Notes under the pieces: model-generated
Told to the model about the DNA's origin: nothing
What the model saw: only the letters and a program-made list of their open reading frames with translations
Databases searched by the model: none
Shown: piece by piece, positions 54,869-63,241 of the stretch
Numbering within the stretch: position 1 is the stretch's first letter
Layout of the letters: every line of letters begins with the position of its first letter
Assembly (NCBI GenBank): GCA_005502925.1
Contig: SCPD01000001.1
Coordinates: 558,001-622,000 of the forward strand
DNA: 64,000 nt
Direction: 5' to 3'
Origin: Rhizobiales bacterium Y(2018)
GTDB lineage: Bacteria; Pseudomonadota; Alphaproteobacteria; Rhizobiales; Aestuariivirgaceae
Program-made: the position numbers and the translations under genes

Positions 54869-55555
54869 ATGCTGCAAACCATCGTCACCATACTGGGCAT
54901 CGCCGCCGCGATCGGTCTCGCCATCCGTTTCGCGCTCAAGCTCATGGCCGCTTTGCGCCGGAAGCGCCAAGCGCCCGACGAGTTCTTCGCCAGGGTGAAG
55001 CCACTCATCGAGGATGCGCGCTATGAGGGCGAAGACCTCCCCGGTTATCCGCAGCTCGTCGGCAGATATCAAGGCCACGGGGTCAGGCTCCATCCGGTGG
55101 TCGACACGCTCGCCATCCGCAAGCTGCCCTCGATCTGGCTGCTCGCGACGATCGCCGAGCCCTTGCCGCTCACCGCCACCTTCGATCTCATGATGCGGCC
55201 GGCCGGCCCCACCACCTTCTCCAATTTCGACCACTTGCCGGTGACGCTCGAGGGACTGCCCGATCTGCCGCTTTATGCCGTGGTGCGCACCGATGACCCC
55301 GAGCATGTGCTGCCCTACCATGTCGTCGCCCCGCATCTCGGCATCTTCCGCGAGCCCTGGGCCAAGGAGCTCCTGATCACGCCCAAGGGCTGCCGCATCG
55401 TGTGGCAGGTCGCCGAGGCCGACCGTGTCCGTTATGGCGTATTCCGCCAGGCCGAATTCGGTGAGGTCACGCTCGATCCCGATCTCGTGCGCGACCTGCT
55501 CGACCATCTCCTCTCTCTCCGGAAATCCATCCTCGAATGGTCCACCCCGTCATGA
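54869..55555 (+). CDS. Membrane-anchored protein of unknown function
   Basis: The 228-residue product begins with one hydrophobic anchor (MLQTIVTILGIAAAIGLAIR), then a soluble mixed alpha/beta domain with GYPQLVGRYQGHGVRLHPVV and SNFDHLPVTLEGLPDLPLYA. No family recognised. It is preceded by a strong hairpin and its stop overlaps the next gene's start (ATGA), so it is translated with the small membrane protein downstream. Relation to the permease operon is unclear. Confidence 0.7.
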   Translation: MLQTIVTILGIAAAIGLAIRFALKLMAALRRKRQAPDEFFARVKPLIEDARYEGEDLPGYPQLVGRYQGHGVRLHPVVDTLAIRKLPSIWLLATIAEPLPLTATFDLMMRPAGPTTFSNFDHLPVTLEGLPDLPLYAVVRTDDPEHVLPYHVVAPHLGIFREPWAKELLITPKGCRIVWQVAEADRVRYGVFRQAEFGEVTLDPDLVRDLLDHLLSLRKSILEWSTPS

Positions 55556-55863
55556 CCGATACGCCGCAAAAACCGCTCAGCCCCTACGCCATACTGGCGC
55601 TCGCCATCGCGTTGCCGGGGTCGGGCCACGTCTTCTCGGGCGTTCCTGCCCGCGGCCTGCAATTCCTGTTCTTCATGATCATCATCGGCTGGGCGACCTC
55701 GAAGGTGGCGCCCGACCAGGCGACATTCATCGGCCGCTATGCCGGCGGCTTCTTCATCTATGCGCTGTCCATCATCGACGCCTACAAGATCGCGCGGGTC
55801 AAATGGGAAACCTGGCGCTACGCCGTCCAGGAGACGGCCAAGGGCGATACCGATCCACGGTGA
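55552..55863 (+). CDS. Small integral membrane protein of unknown function
   Basis: ATG 55552 overlaps the upstream stop, giving 103 residues. Hydrophobic stretches YAILALAIALPGSGHVFSGV, GLQFLFFMIIIGWATS and YAGGFFIYALSIIDAYKIAR give about three spans. A PGSGHVFSG turn resembles small membrane proteins annotated as DUF6677-like, by memory only. Coupled to the anchored protein before it. Confidence 0.65.
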   Translation: MTDTPQKPLSPYAILALAIALPGSGHVFSGVPARGLQFLFFMIIIGWATSKVAPDQATFIGRYAGGFFIYALSIIDAYKIARVKWETWRYAVQETAKGDTDPR

Positions 55864-55872
55864 ATGCCGCGA

Positions 55873-57006
55873 TCAGGTCGTCTCGCCGGCGGCCTTTCCA
55901 AATTTCACGCCGTGACGGATGCGGCGGCGGAGATGGCGCGCTTCGAAGATGATATCCGCCGACATCCGGCCGAGTGTCGATGTCCAGCGGTCATGTTCGC
56001 CTTCCATGGCGAGAATCTTTCCCGCCTTGCCGACGAAACCCTTCTTGAACTGGCGCAGGCCCGGCTCGTGCGACGCGCCGCCCAGATCGTACCAGCCGAT
56101 CCCCTGCTCGTTGAGCCACTGGACGATATGCCAATGCAGCGCATAGCCGGCCTTGAGCGGCAGCGCCTCGGCCGAGGACGCGCCGAACATGTAATAGGCC
56201 GTATCGCCGAACACGCCGACCGTCGCGCCGACCACTAGCTTCTTTTCGTGATGGGCGACGAAGAGCTTCGGCTTCAGATTTTCCGGCAGCCGGGCGATCA
56301 GCTTTCCGGTCAGATGCACCGGTGTCGTGCTGGAGAATTCCTTGCGCTCCATCATGGCGGCATACAGCGCCTGGAAGGCTTGCGCTTCCGCCGGATCCTC
56401 GCTCAGGCGGATATCGAAAGAATGGGCAACCGCTTGGCGCAGATTGTAGCGCCATTTCTGCGCGAGGCTCTTGCTTTGGGCATTTGCATCGAGCGCCGTG
56501 TTGACCAGATAACGCTCCGGATCCTCATAATCGCGCCGCTTGGCGAAGCCCATATCGCGCAACCAGCCGCCTTCCAATGCGTGATAGTCCGGATGCGGCC
56601 GCGCCAGGATGCTCAGGCAATGTCCGCGTCTGGCGCAATATTCCTCGACCAGCGCCCGAATCATGGCGCGGTAGATTTCAGGATCTGCCGCCTGATCGCG
56701 CCGCCGCCAGAATGGCCCGAAGCGAAGATAAGCGAGCCCTCTGTCGATCAGCGGCAGCTTGACCAGCGCGACGCGCGCGCCGGCGAGCGGTATGCCGTTG
56801 CGGGAGAGAAGAAGGTGACTGTCACGGCCCTTCCAATGGAGGCCGGCATAACACGCGGTCTGCTCGTGATGGATGTCGGCGAAGTCACCGGCGATCGTGT
56901 CCCACTCATGGTCCGCGATCGTGTCGATCTCGACACGAAAGGCGTCGTCGTTGAGTCGGCTGCCGGGTGTTGCACTGTCGAACAGTTTTTTGTTTTGCGG
57001 AGGCAT
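55873..57006 (-). CDS. FemAB/BioF2-like GNAT acyltransferase
   Basis: The 377-residue protein shows the two tandem GNAT-like folds of FemAB-type proteins. The centre holds LAQKWRYNLRQAVAHSFDIR, the typical K/R-rich helix, and the end KAGYALHWHIVQWLNEQGIG and YDLGGASHEPGLRQFKKGFV, the family hallmark. It also resembles Acetyltransf_6/BioF2-like proteins used in polysaccharide or peptide decoration. Such enzymes attach an amino acid or acyl group to a carrier. It lies 103 bp downstream of an ATP-grasp ligase gene, a pairing that suggests a peptide-bond-forming module. Confidence 0.85.
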   Translation of the reverse strand: MPPQNKKLFDSATPGSRLNDDAFRVEIDTIADHEWDTIAGDFADIHHEQTACYAGLHWKGRDSHLLLSRNGIPLAGARVALVKLPLIDRGLAYLRFGPFWRRRDQAADPEIYRAMIRALVEEYCARRGHCLSILARPHPDYHALEGGWLRDMGFAKRRDYEDPERYLVNTALDANAQSKSLAQKWRYNLRQAVAHSFDIRLSEDPAEAQAFQALYAAMMERKEFSSTTPVHLTGKLIARLPENLKPKLFVAHHEKKLVVGATVGVFGDTAYYMFGASSAEALPLKAGYALHWHIVQWLNEQGIGWYDLGGASHEPGLRQFKKGFVGKAGKILAMEGEHDRWTSTLGRMSADIIFEARHLRRRIRHGVKFGKAAGETT

Positions 57007-57109
57007 GATCCACCGGAGAGTGTCAAGAAAAGCTGTGATGCTCCAGCAGCTTTAGCCGCGCAAATGTTAACAGCTCACTCAGGCTGAACCGACCTAAAGT
57101 AATTTTGAT

Positions 57110-58396
57110 CTAACGGCGACCGCCGAGATTACGCGCGATCACGCGCCAGACGGTCAGCGGCATCTCGACGATGCCGGGCATCGGATCGCTGAGCGAGAAG
57201 CTGGCGAAGGTGCGCGTGCGGGTGAGCGACGCGAGCCAGCTTCTGAAATTGAGCCGTCCGGCGAGCGCCAACTGGAATGCGGCGACCTGGTCCCTGAGGC
57301 TGAACATCCAGCCCACACCGGTGCGGGCCTGCATCGACGGCGGCTTCTGGCCACTTGCAAGTGCGGCGATCGCCGCGCCGAAATCGATGCCGGCCGCATC
57401 GGCGAGGCCGAACCACGACCACGGCCGCGGATTGACGTCGAGTATCTTCAGCACGCCGTTGCGCGGATCGCGCTTGAACTCGATCTCGCACAGGCCGTGA
57501 TGGTCGATGGATGCGAGGAAGGTCTCGGCCGCCTGGCGCACATCGTCCGAGTCGATGGTTTCGACAAAAGTCGACGTGTAGCTGAAATCGATCGGATATT
57601 GGCGGGTGCGCTGCGCCACGAATGAGGTGACCGGCCGGCCCCGCCACCACAGGCTCGCATAGGAGAGCTGGCATTCGCCATCTCCCGGCACGAGCTCCTG
57701 GACGACGACACAATCCGCTCCGACGAGGCTTGCCGCTTCATCATAAAGGCGGATGAAGCTCTCGCGGTCGTCGGCGCGCCACACCTTGTCGCGCGTGAAG
57801 CGGTTGAGCGCGATGCGCATCGCGGGCTTGAGGGCGACCGGAAACCGTATCGGCATCTCCGCGGCATCCTTGGACGAGCGGACGGGATAGACCTCGGGAA
57901 CCGCGATGCCGAGTTCCGCGGCGCGCTGGTAGGTCAGTGCCTTGTCGACCGCCCATTGCAGGCTCGACCAGTCGGGCAGCAGCACCGTGAGGTGGCGCGA
58001 CAGGCGTTCATGCTGTTGGGCGGCGAATTTGACATCGGCATCGGCGGCCGGAATGAGGAGATATCCATCGAGCTTCTCGCGCCGCACGAGTTCCTCGAGC
58101 GTCTCGATGGCGCCCGGATTCTCAGCACCGGGCCAGTTGCGCGACTGCGCCACGGCACGCGAGAAGCGCGGCAGGGGCGTGTAATTCGTCACGAACCAGA
58201 CATCCAGCTTCTGGCGGGCCAGGACCCGGGCGAGTGCTATGGCGCCGTGCGATCCGGCCAGGATGATGGCTCCGCGCGGCCGCTGGGCCGCGTCTTGCTT
58301 ATTCAATTCAGTCCCCTTTTCAGGCACCGGCCGGTCGGAAATACCCGAAGCGGTCCACTGACCCACGTCAACCGAACTTCGTTCCAATTTCATCAC
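57110..58396 (-). CDS. ATP-grasp ligase-like protein (carbamoyl-phosphate-synthase-type)
   Basis: The 428-residue frame has RGAIILAGSHGAIALARVLA, a pre-ATP-grasp Rossmann-like start, and the ATP-grasp domain with DKALTYQRAAELGIAVPEVY, FPVALKPAMRIALNRFTRDK (ATP-binding lysine), CVVVQELVPGDGECQLSYAS and CEIEFKRDPRNGVLKILDVN with the metal-binding ExN. ATP-grasp enzymes form amide or peptide bonds by an acyl-phosphate. The N terminus is uncertain: an in-frame TTG at 58306 has AAGGGG seven bases upstream and would remove 30 residues. It likely works with the FemAB-like protein encoded downstream. Confidence 0.88.
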   Translation of the reverse strand: MMKLERSSVDVGQWTASGISDRPVPEKGTELNKQDAAQRPRGAIILAGSHGAIALARVLARQKLDVWFVTNYTPLPRFSRAVAQSRNWPGAENPGAIETLEELVRREKLDGYLLIPAADADVKFAAQQHERLSRHLTVLLPDWSSLQWAVDKALTYQRAAELGIAVPEVYPVRSSKDAAEMPIRFPVALKPAMRIALNRFTRDKVWRADDRESFIRLYDEAASLVGADCVVVQELVPGDGECQLSYASLWWRGRPVTSFVAQRTRQYPIDFSYTSTFVETIDSDDVRQAAETFLASIDHHGLCEIEFKRDPRNGVLKILDVNPRPWSWFGLADAAGIDFGAAIAALASGQKPPSMQARTGVGWMFSLRDQVAAFQLALAGRLNFRSWLASLTRTRTFASFSLSDPMPGIVEMPLTVWRVIARNLGGRR

Positions 58397-58606
58397 CAGC
58401 CGGCTTCCTTAACCATTTCGGCACAACCGTCGCCTTGCAGCGACGTCAGCGACCTCCTGTCCCCCGATATTGCAGCCGGTTTGCAAGTCGGGTGCCAGCG
58501 GCCGTCATTTACGCCTGCAGCGACCTTAAGCCTCTAGAGTGGTTAGTGAAACCCTAATCACGGCGCCCCAAGGTTGAGGCCTGGCGCGGCCCCACCATCA
58601 AGACGT

Positions 58607-59266
58607 TCACGGGGGCGTTTGTCCGTCGACGGAAAGATCGGGATTGGCGCGCAGCCGCTCGACCGGGACGGTCGTGCCGTCTCGCATCAGGATGAAGCAG
58701 GGCGCGGACTTGGCCGGCTCGTGGCGGTTGCAGCTTGCCAGCGCTTCCTTTTCGGCCTCTTCGAGCGAGCCGCCCTCCCAGGAGCGTCCCCAGGGTCCTT
58801 TCAGGCTGATGGCGAAAGCCTTGTGCTCGGGCTTGTCGCCGTAACCCTGCTTGGCGCGCCAGGCGTCGATATCGAGCACCAGATCGGGAATCGGTGTCGG
58901 CTTCTCCAGAAGCGCGGGATCGATCCGCAGAAGCTGCGCCATCTGCACGGCCTCAGGCAGGCGCTGGCCGTTGAGGTCAATCAGAATACAGCGCTTGGCC
59001 GAATCGGACACGCCTTGGTCGCAGGCCTTGAGCGCTTCGCGCGCCGCCACCGTGGCGCTGATGAAGCCCGTCTGCGCCGAGAACTGTCCTTCGGGGCCCG
59101 CGGCAAAGGCCCTTTCGGTCTTGGCGGCCGAATAATCCTCGAGCGCCTTCACCTGCGCCTCGTTCAGCGGAAAGACCGGCGGCTCGAAAGCATTGGCGAT
59201 GCCGGTGGAAAACGTCGCGAGAGCGGCAATTAAGAGCGCATTACGTAAGGATATCATCTTTCTCAT
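58607..59266 (-). CDS. Secreted protein of unknown function
   Basis: ATG 59266 gives 219 residues with a signal peptide, MRKMISLRNALLIAALATFS, cleaved near ANA-FE. The mature part has cysteines in LKACDQG, AKRCILID, ALASCNRH and SAPCFILMRD, and a C-terminal SLEEAEKEALASCNRHEPAK region resembling small helix-disulfide repeats in envelope proteins. No family recognised. It is transcribed away from the putative small RNA. Confidence 0.7.
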   Translation of the reverse strand: MRKMISLRNALLIAALATFSTGIANAFEPPVFPLNEAQVKALEDYSAAKTERAFAAGPEGQFSAQTGFISATVAAREALKACDQGVSDSAKRCILIDLNGQRLPEAVQMAQLLRIDPALLEKPTPIPDLVLDIDAWRAKQGYGDKPEHKAFAISLKGPWGRSWEGGSLEEAEKEALASCNRHEPAKSAPCFILMRDGTTVPVERLRANPDLSVDGQTPP

Positions 59267-59305
59267 GGGACTTTGTTCAATCAAGAATTCGACCTTAGTA
59301 AGACC

Positions 59306-59443
59306 GGGATGGAGCGATACAGTTTATGGGTGTCCAAACCGTAAGAATCAGGCATACTGGACCTATCGGTAAGGCTAAACTGGTGTCTGTAACCTCCCTG
59401 GCGTACCAACCTCATGGGCAGCTTCGCAAGACTGCCCATTTTT
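59306..59443 (+). ncRNA. Probable structured small RNA with own promoter and terminator
   Basis: A sigma-70-like promoter (TTGTTC at 59273-59278, 16 bp, TTAGTA at 59295-59300) points to a start near 59306. The transcript can fold into a long irregular stem: CCGGGA (59304-59309) with TCCCTGG, CAGTTTA (59320-59326) with TAAACTG (59376-59382), and GTCCA (59332-59336) with TGGAC (59358-59362). It ends in a clear terminator (59414-59443). No open frame of note lies in it. The flanking genes point away, so the terminator belongs to this transcript. I could not match it to 6S, SRP RNA, RNase P or tmRNA. Confidence 0.6.
59414..59443 (+). terminator. Intrinsic terminator of the putative small RNA
   Basis: ATGGGCAG (59414-59421) pairs with CTGCCCAT (59432-59439), followed by TTTTG. 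Both flanking protein genes start, rather than end, at this intergenic region. Confidence 0.85.
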
Positions 59444-59632
59444 GTATCTGAGACGCGCCAGCCCCCTCCTAACCCGACGAACTAAAATGCCGCAGCAGCG
59501 TCGCATTTGACTTTTGCGAGATTCCTCCTATTTTCCGGGCACATTTCGTGCATCCGATGTGTGGCGAGCCCGGCCGGACGCACCCTTCGATACTTTCATC
59601 ACTCACTCGCCAGATCGGTCTTTTTACTTTCC

Positions 59633-61153
59633 ATGCAATTTTCTGAATTGGGACTAAGCCCTAAGGTTCTCGAAGCCGTCGAGAAAGCGGGCTTTACCAC
59701 GCCCACCCCCATACAGGCCGGCGCCATTCCGCCCGCCCTCGCCCGCAAGGACGTGATGGGCCTCGCCCAGACGGGCTCCGGCAAAACCGCGGCCTTCGTG
59801 CTGCCGATGCTGTCGCTTCTTGAAACAGGTCGCGCCCGTGCGCGCATTCCTCGCACACTCATTCTCGAGCCGACGCGCGAGCTCGCCGCCCAGGTGCAGG
59901 AAGCCTTCGAACGCATCGGCCAGGCGCACCGCCTCACCGTGGCCCTCCTCATCGGCGGCGTCTCCTTCGATGACCAGGCCGCCAAGATCGATCGCGGCGC
60001 CGACGTCGTGATCGCCACACCGGGCCGCCTCCTCGATCACTTCGAGCGCGGCAAGCTGCTTCTGACCGGCGTCGAGATGCTGGTCATCGACGAAGCCGAC
60101 CGCATGCTCGACATGGGCTTCATCCCGGACATCGAGCGCATCTGCAAGCTCCTGCCCTTCACGCGCCAGACGCTGTTCTTCTCGGCGACGATGCCGCCGG
60201 AAATCCAGCGTATCACCAATCAGTTCCTGCATGCGCCGGTGCGCGTCGAAGTCTCGCCGCCCTCCAGCACCGCCGCGACCATCGAGCAGAAGCTGGTGAA
60301 GGCGCCGAGCGACGCCAAGGCGAAGCGCGAGGCGTTGCGCCAGCTGCTCAGATCGCAGACCAGTGTGAAGAACGCCATCGTCTTCGCCAACCGCAAGACA
60401 ACGGTCGCCCTTCTCGAAGTGTCGCTCAAACGTCATGGCTTCAATGCCGCGGCTCTGCATGGCGACATGGATCAGAGCGCGCGCCTGCGCACGCTCGCCT
60501 CCTTCCGTGCCGGCGAAATCACCTTCCTCATCGCCTCCGACGTCGCGGCGCGTGGCCTCGACATTCCGGAAGTGAGCCATGTGTTCAATTTCGACGTGCC
60601 CATCCACGCCGAGGACTATGTCCATCGCGTCGGGCGCACCGGCCGGGCGGGACGCGAAGGCCATGCCTTCATGCTCGCGACCAATGCCGAAGCGAAATAT
60701 GTGAAGGCCATCGAACAGCTGATCCGCAAGACCATCCCCGTGGATGGCAGTGCAGCGCCTATCGAGGACGTCCGTGAAGACGGGGCGGAAGCCCCGCGCG
60801 AGGACAAATCGCGCCGGCGCCGCGGTGGTAAATCGCGCAGCGAGCGGCCGCAGGCCGAAGCCGCCCAGCCCCGTGAGGAAAGTCCGCGCGAGGAGAAACC
60901 GCGTGAGGCCAAGCCGCCCCGTGACGAGAAGCCGCGCGAGGCCAAGCCGCGCGAGGTCAAGCCTCGCGAGGAGAAGCCGCGTGAAGATCGGCCGCGTGAG
61001 GCGAAGCCCCGCCACGAGCCGCAGCAGCCGCGCCGCAAGGAATCTCGCGACCGCCGGCATTCGCCCTCGGGCGATGTGCCGGATTCGGACAGCTTCCATG
61101 CCGGCAATATGCCGGCCTTCCTGGTGCGTCCGGTACGCAGCGCTTCTAACTGA
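59633..61153 (+). CDS. DEAD-box RNA helicase with RE-rich repeat tail
   Basis: ATG 59633 gives 506 residues, starting with the Q motif MQFSELGLSPKVLEAVEKAG. The helicase motifs follow in order: LAQTGSGKTAAFVLPML (I), ILEPTRELAAQV (Ia), TPGRLLDHFERG (Ib), LVIDEADRMLDMGF (II), FFSATMP (III), IASDVAARGLDIPEVS (V) and HRVGRTGRAGREGH (VI). It unwinds RNA with ATP, as RhlE-like proteins do in ribosome assembly or cold adaptation. From about residue 395 the tail is a Pro/Arg/Glu/Lys repeat (PREEKPREAKP and variants), expected to be disordered and RNA- or protein-binding. The frame reaches back to 59507, but no start site is convincing there. Confidence 0.96.
   Translation: MQFSELGLSPKVLEAVEKAGFTTPTPIQAGAIPPALARKDVMGLAQTGSGKTAAFVLPMLSLLETGRARARIPRTLILEPTRELAAQVQEAFERIGQAHRLTVALLIGGVSFDDQAAKIDRGADVVIATPGRLLDHFERGKLLLTGVEMLVIDEADRMLDMGFIPDIERICKLLPFTRQTLFFSATMPPEIQRITNQFLHAPVRVEVSPPSSTAATIEQKLVKAPSDAKAKREALRQLLRSQTSVKNAIVFANRKTTVALLEVSLKRHGFNAAALHGDMDQSARLRTLASFRAGEITFLIASDVAARGLDIPEVSHVFNFDVPIHAEDYVHRVGRTGRAGREGHAFMLATNAEAKYVKAIEQLIRKTIPVDGSAAPIEDVREDGAEAPREDKSRRRRGGKSRSERPQAEAAQPREESPREEKPREAKPPRDEKPREAKPREVKPREEKPREDRPREAKPRHEPQQPRRKESRDRRHSPSGDVPDSDSFHAGNMPAFLVRPVRSASN
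60870..61020. repeat. Imperfect tandem repeat encoding the PREEKPREAKP tail of the DEAD-box helicase
   Basis: Units of 12-18 bp on the pattern CCGCGCGAGGAGAAG / CCGCGTGAGGCCAAG recur with drift in codon use. The product is a low-complexity, highly charged tail rather than a folded domain. Confidence 0.8.
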
Positions 61154-62444
61154 TACGTTTCGGGCGAAAGCCCGCCAGGAGATCGCCACGGCGGCCCGTC
61201 AGCGACTGGGCCGCCATGGCAAGACCGATCGCCCAGACGCATTCGGCGATGAGCGCCGCCCAGCCGATGCCCATGAGGCCCAGATAGGGCGTCAGGCAGG
61301 CTGCGGCGCCGAGCAGTACCGCGAGCGCTATGGCGCACACGATCGCGGTGCGCGTCTGATAGCCGCCGAGCGACAGGAGATGATTGTTCATCGTGCCGGC
61401 GGAGCGGATCGCCTGGCAGAGCAGGAACAGGACGAGCGTCCATTTGCCGGCGAGATAATCGGGTCCGAAGAGCGACAGCACCCAGTCGCCCAGCGCCAGC
61501 GTCACGAGGACCGCCGCCACCATCAAGGCGAAATTCACGAGATTGGTCCGCCGCATCAGCCGATCGGCAGCCTCGCGTGTGCCCCGCGCCATCGTGTCGG
61601 TGAGATCGGGAATGGCGATCAGCTGCATGGTCTGGACGACGAAGCCGGCAATGGCGGCAAGCCGCACCGCGATGCCGACGACCGCGACATCATGGGTCGG
61701 CAGCAGGAGCCCCGCGACCAGCGTCACGATTTCGGCGAAGGTGAAGGACACGAAAGCGCCGACCAGGAGAGCGGCGGCGCGGAGGCGGTAAAAGGGCGCC
61801 AGGCTGCGCCGCTGAACCGAGAACACTTTCGCCACCACGCCGGAGCGGCCGAGCAGCAGCGCCTGGATCGCCGCCGCCACATAGGTCGAGATCACGATCG
61901 CCCACAGGATCCAGACCATCTGCGGCTGAGGCGCGAAGGCGATGATGGCGATGATGGCGGCGAGGAGGAAACCGCTCCGCAGCATGAAGTCGGGAATGAA
62001 GGAGAGATCGAAGCGGCGCAGCGAATTGGCCGCGGCATTGTTGAGGCGGATAAGCGCCAGGCCGGGTGCGGCGAGCGCGCCATAGAGAATGGCCGGGCGC
62101 ATATGTTCCAAGGCCGGCATGAAATAGGCGATGACGGACAGGATCGCCATCACCCCGGTCAGGGCCAGCGTCGTGCGCAAGGCGGCCGCGTGAAAGGCTG
62201 AGACCAGCGACTTGCGGGCGAGCGATTGATAGCGGGCGAGATAGGTGAAGCCCAGCGCCGGATAACCGCCGGTCATCAACAGGCTGGCAAACGCCATGAC
62301 GCTCATCGTCAGCAGGAACATGCCGACATCGGCTGGCGAGAAGACGCGTGCCAACGCCAGCTGGCTGAGCAGGCCGAAAGCGGCCGCGGCGGCGCGTGCG
62401 CCGACGGCGCTGAACAGGCGCCTGATCAGATGGGCGAGCGACAT
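61146..62444 (-). CDS. Polysaccharide flippase (Wzx/MATE-like)
   Basis: The 432-residue protein has about 12-14 membrane helices. The N-terminal LFSAVGARAAAAAFGLLSQL and LARVFSPADVGMFLLTMSVM are typical of the polysaccharide-transport (PST) branch of the MOP superfamily. It would flip lipid-linked sugars across the inner membrane for exopolysaccharide or O-antigen assembly. No glycosyltransferase is next to it, but a FemAB-like enzyme and ATP-grasp ligase lie 3 kb away. Its end overlaps the helicase gene by 8 bp convergently. Confidence 0.9.
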   Translation of the reverse strand: MSLAHLIRRLFSAVGARAAAAAFGLLSQLALARVFSPADVGMFLLTMSVMAFASLLMTGGYPALGFTYLARYQSLARKSLVSAFHAAALRTTLALTGVMAILSVIAYFMPALEHMRPAILYGALAAPGLALIRLNNAAANSLRRFDLSFIPDFMLRSGFLLAAIIAIIAFAPQPQMVWILWAIVISTYVAAAIQALLLGRSGVVAKVFSVQRRSLAPFYRLRAAALLVGAFVSFTFAEIVTLVAGLLLPTHDVAVVGIAVRLAAIAGFVVQTMQLIAIPDLTDTMARGTREAADRLMRRTNLVNFALMVAAVLVTLALGDWVLSLFGPDYLAGKWTLVLFLLCQAIRSAGTMNNHLLSLGGYQTRTAIVCAIALAVLLGAAACLTPYLGLMGIGWAALIAECVWAIGLAMAAQSLTGRRGDLLAGFRPKRIS

Positions 62445-62484
62445 GGCCCTTCCTACCGTCCAACCCGTGAAGACGGCGTAAAGC

Positions 62485-62850
62485 TCAGCCCCTGCCCGGT
62501 TTCCGCGGCTTGGCCGGCTGCTTGGCGCGCAAGGCCGCGCCGAAGGCCTTCCGCGCCCAGTCGGTCATCTCATCGCGATCATCGAGACAGGCTTCCGGCG
62601 CGCGCCAATAGGCCATCACGGTGCGCTTGCCACCTTTGGCGCCATAGGTGAAGGGTGGCAGGCCCAGGGCCTCGAACTCACTTTGCGAGACCGCATCGGC
62701 TTTCAGATAGAGCGTCTCATCGGCGATCAGAGCGAACATCAGCCCATCACGGAAAATGCCGGCGCCGCCGAACATGCGACGCACGGACACTGGACCGAAG
62801 TCCTGGAGTTGCTCCTTGATGAAGTCGAGAAACCCGGCGCTCGTCGCCAT
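62485..62850 (-). CDS. TfoX N-terminal-domain protein
   Basis: The 121-residue protein is a single TfoX_N domain: FLDFIKEQLQDFGPVSVRRM, FGGAGIFRDGLMFALIADET and LYLKADAVSQSEFEALGLPP, ending with PFTYGAKGGKRTVMAYWRAP. TfoX/Sxy domains are linked to competence control in gammaproteobacteria, but lone TfoX_N proteins are frequent in rhizobia with unknown roles. It starts four bases after the SufA-like gene stop, so it is probably co-transcribed with the SUF genes. Confidence 0.92.
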   Translation of the reverse strand: MATSAGFLDFIKEQLQDFGPVSVRRMFGGAGIFRDGLMFALIADETLYLKADAVSQSEFEALGLPPFTYGAKGGKRTVMAYWRAPEACLDDRDEMTDWARKAFGAALRAKQPAKPRKPGRG

Positions 62851-62854
62851 GCCC

Positions 62855-63232
62855 TTACTGAGCGGGAACTGCCTCGGCCGGCTTCAGCATCACCGATTCG
62901 CCGCAGCCGCAGGCCGAAGTCTGGTTCGGGTTGTTGAAGATGAAGCCCGATTTCAGCATGGATTCCTTGTAGTCCATCTGGGTGCCGAGCAGGAACAGCA
63001 CAGCCTTGGGATCGATGAAGACCTTCACGCCATTGTCCTCGACCACCTCGTCGAGCGGCTTTTTATACTCGGCCCATTCCATCGTGTATTCCATGCCGGC
63101 GCAGCCACCGTTCTTGACGCCGAGACGCAGAGCGATGACGGACTTGGAGGCGCGCGCCATGATCGCCTTGACGCGCTCAGCCGCGGCATCGGTGAGCGTC
63201 ATCACTTTGGGACGGGGACGGGATGTAGCCAT
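62855..63232 (-). CDS. sufA: Iron-sulfur cluster assembly scaffold/carrier (SufA/HesB family)
   Basis: The 125-residue A-type carrier has VMTLTDAAAERVKAIMARAS at its N terminus and the three conserved cysteines: GVKNGGCAGMEYTMEWA and NQTSACGCGESVML. It receives Fe-S clusters from the SUF scaffold and passes them to target proteins. It lies downstream of the SufT- and SufS-like genes in the same direction, giving the usual SUF operon end. Confidence 0.96.
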   Translation of the reverse strand: MATSRPRPKVMTLTDAAAERVKAIMARASKSVIALRLGVKNGGCAGMEYTMEWAEYKKPLDEVVEDNGVKVFIDPKAVLFLLGTQMDYKESMLKSGFIFNNPNQTSACGCGESVMLKPAEAVPAQ

Positions 63233-63241
63233 GAGTTGAAC

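Noticed and set aside
59306-59443. Naming the small RNA as 6S, SRP RNA or tmRNA
   Set aside because: The sequence lacks the signatures I remember for SRP RNA and tmRNA, and the 6S-like fold cannot be established by eye.
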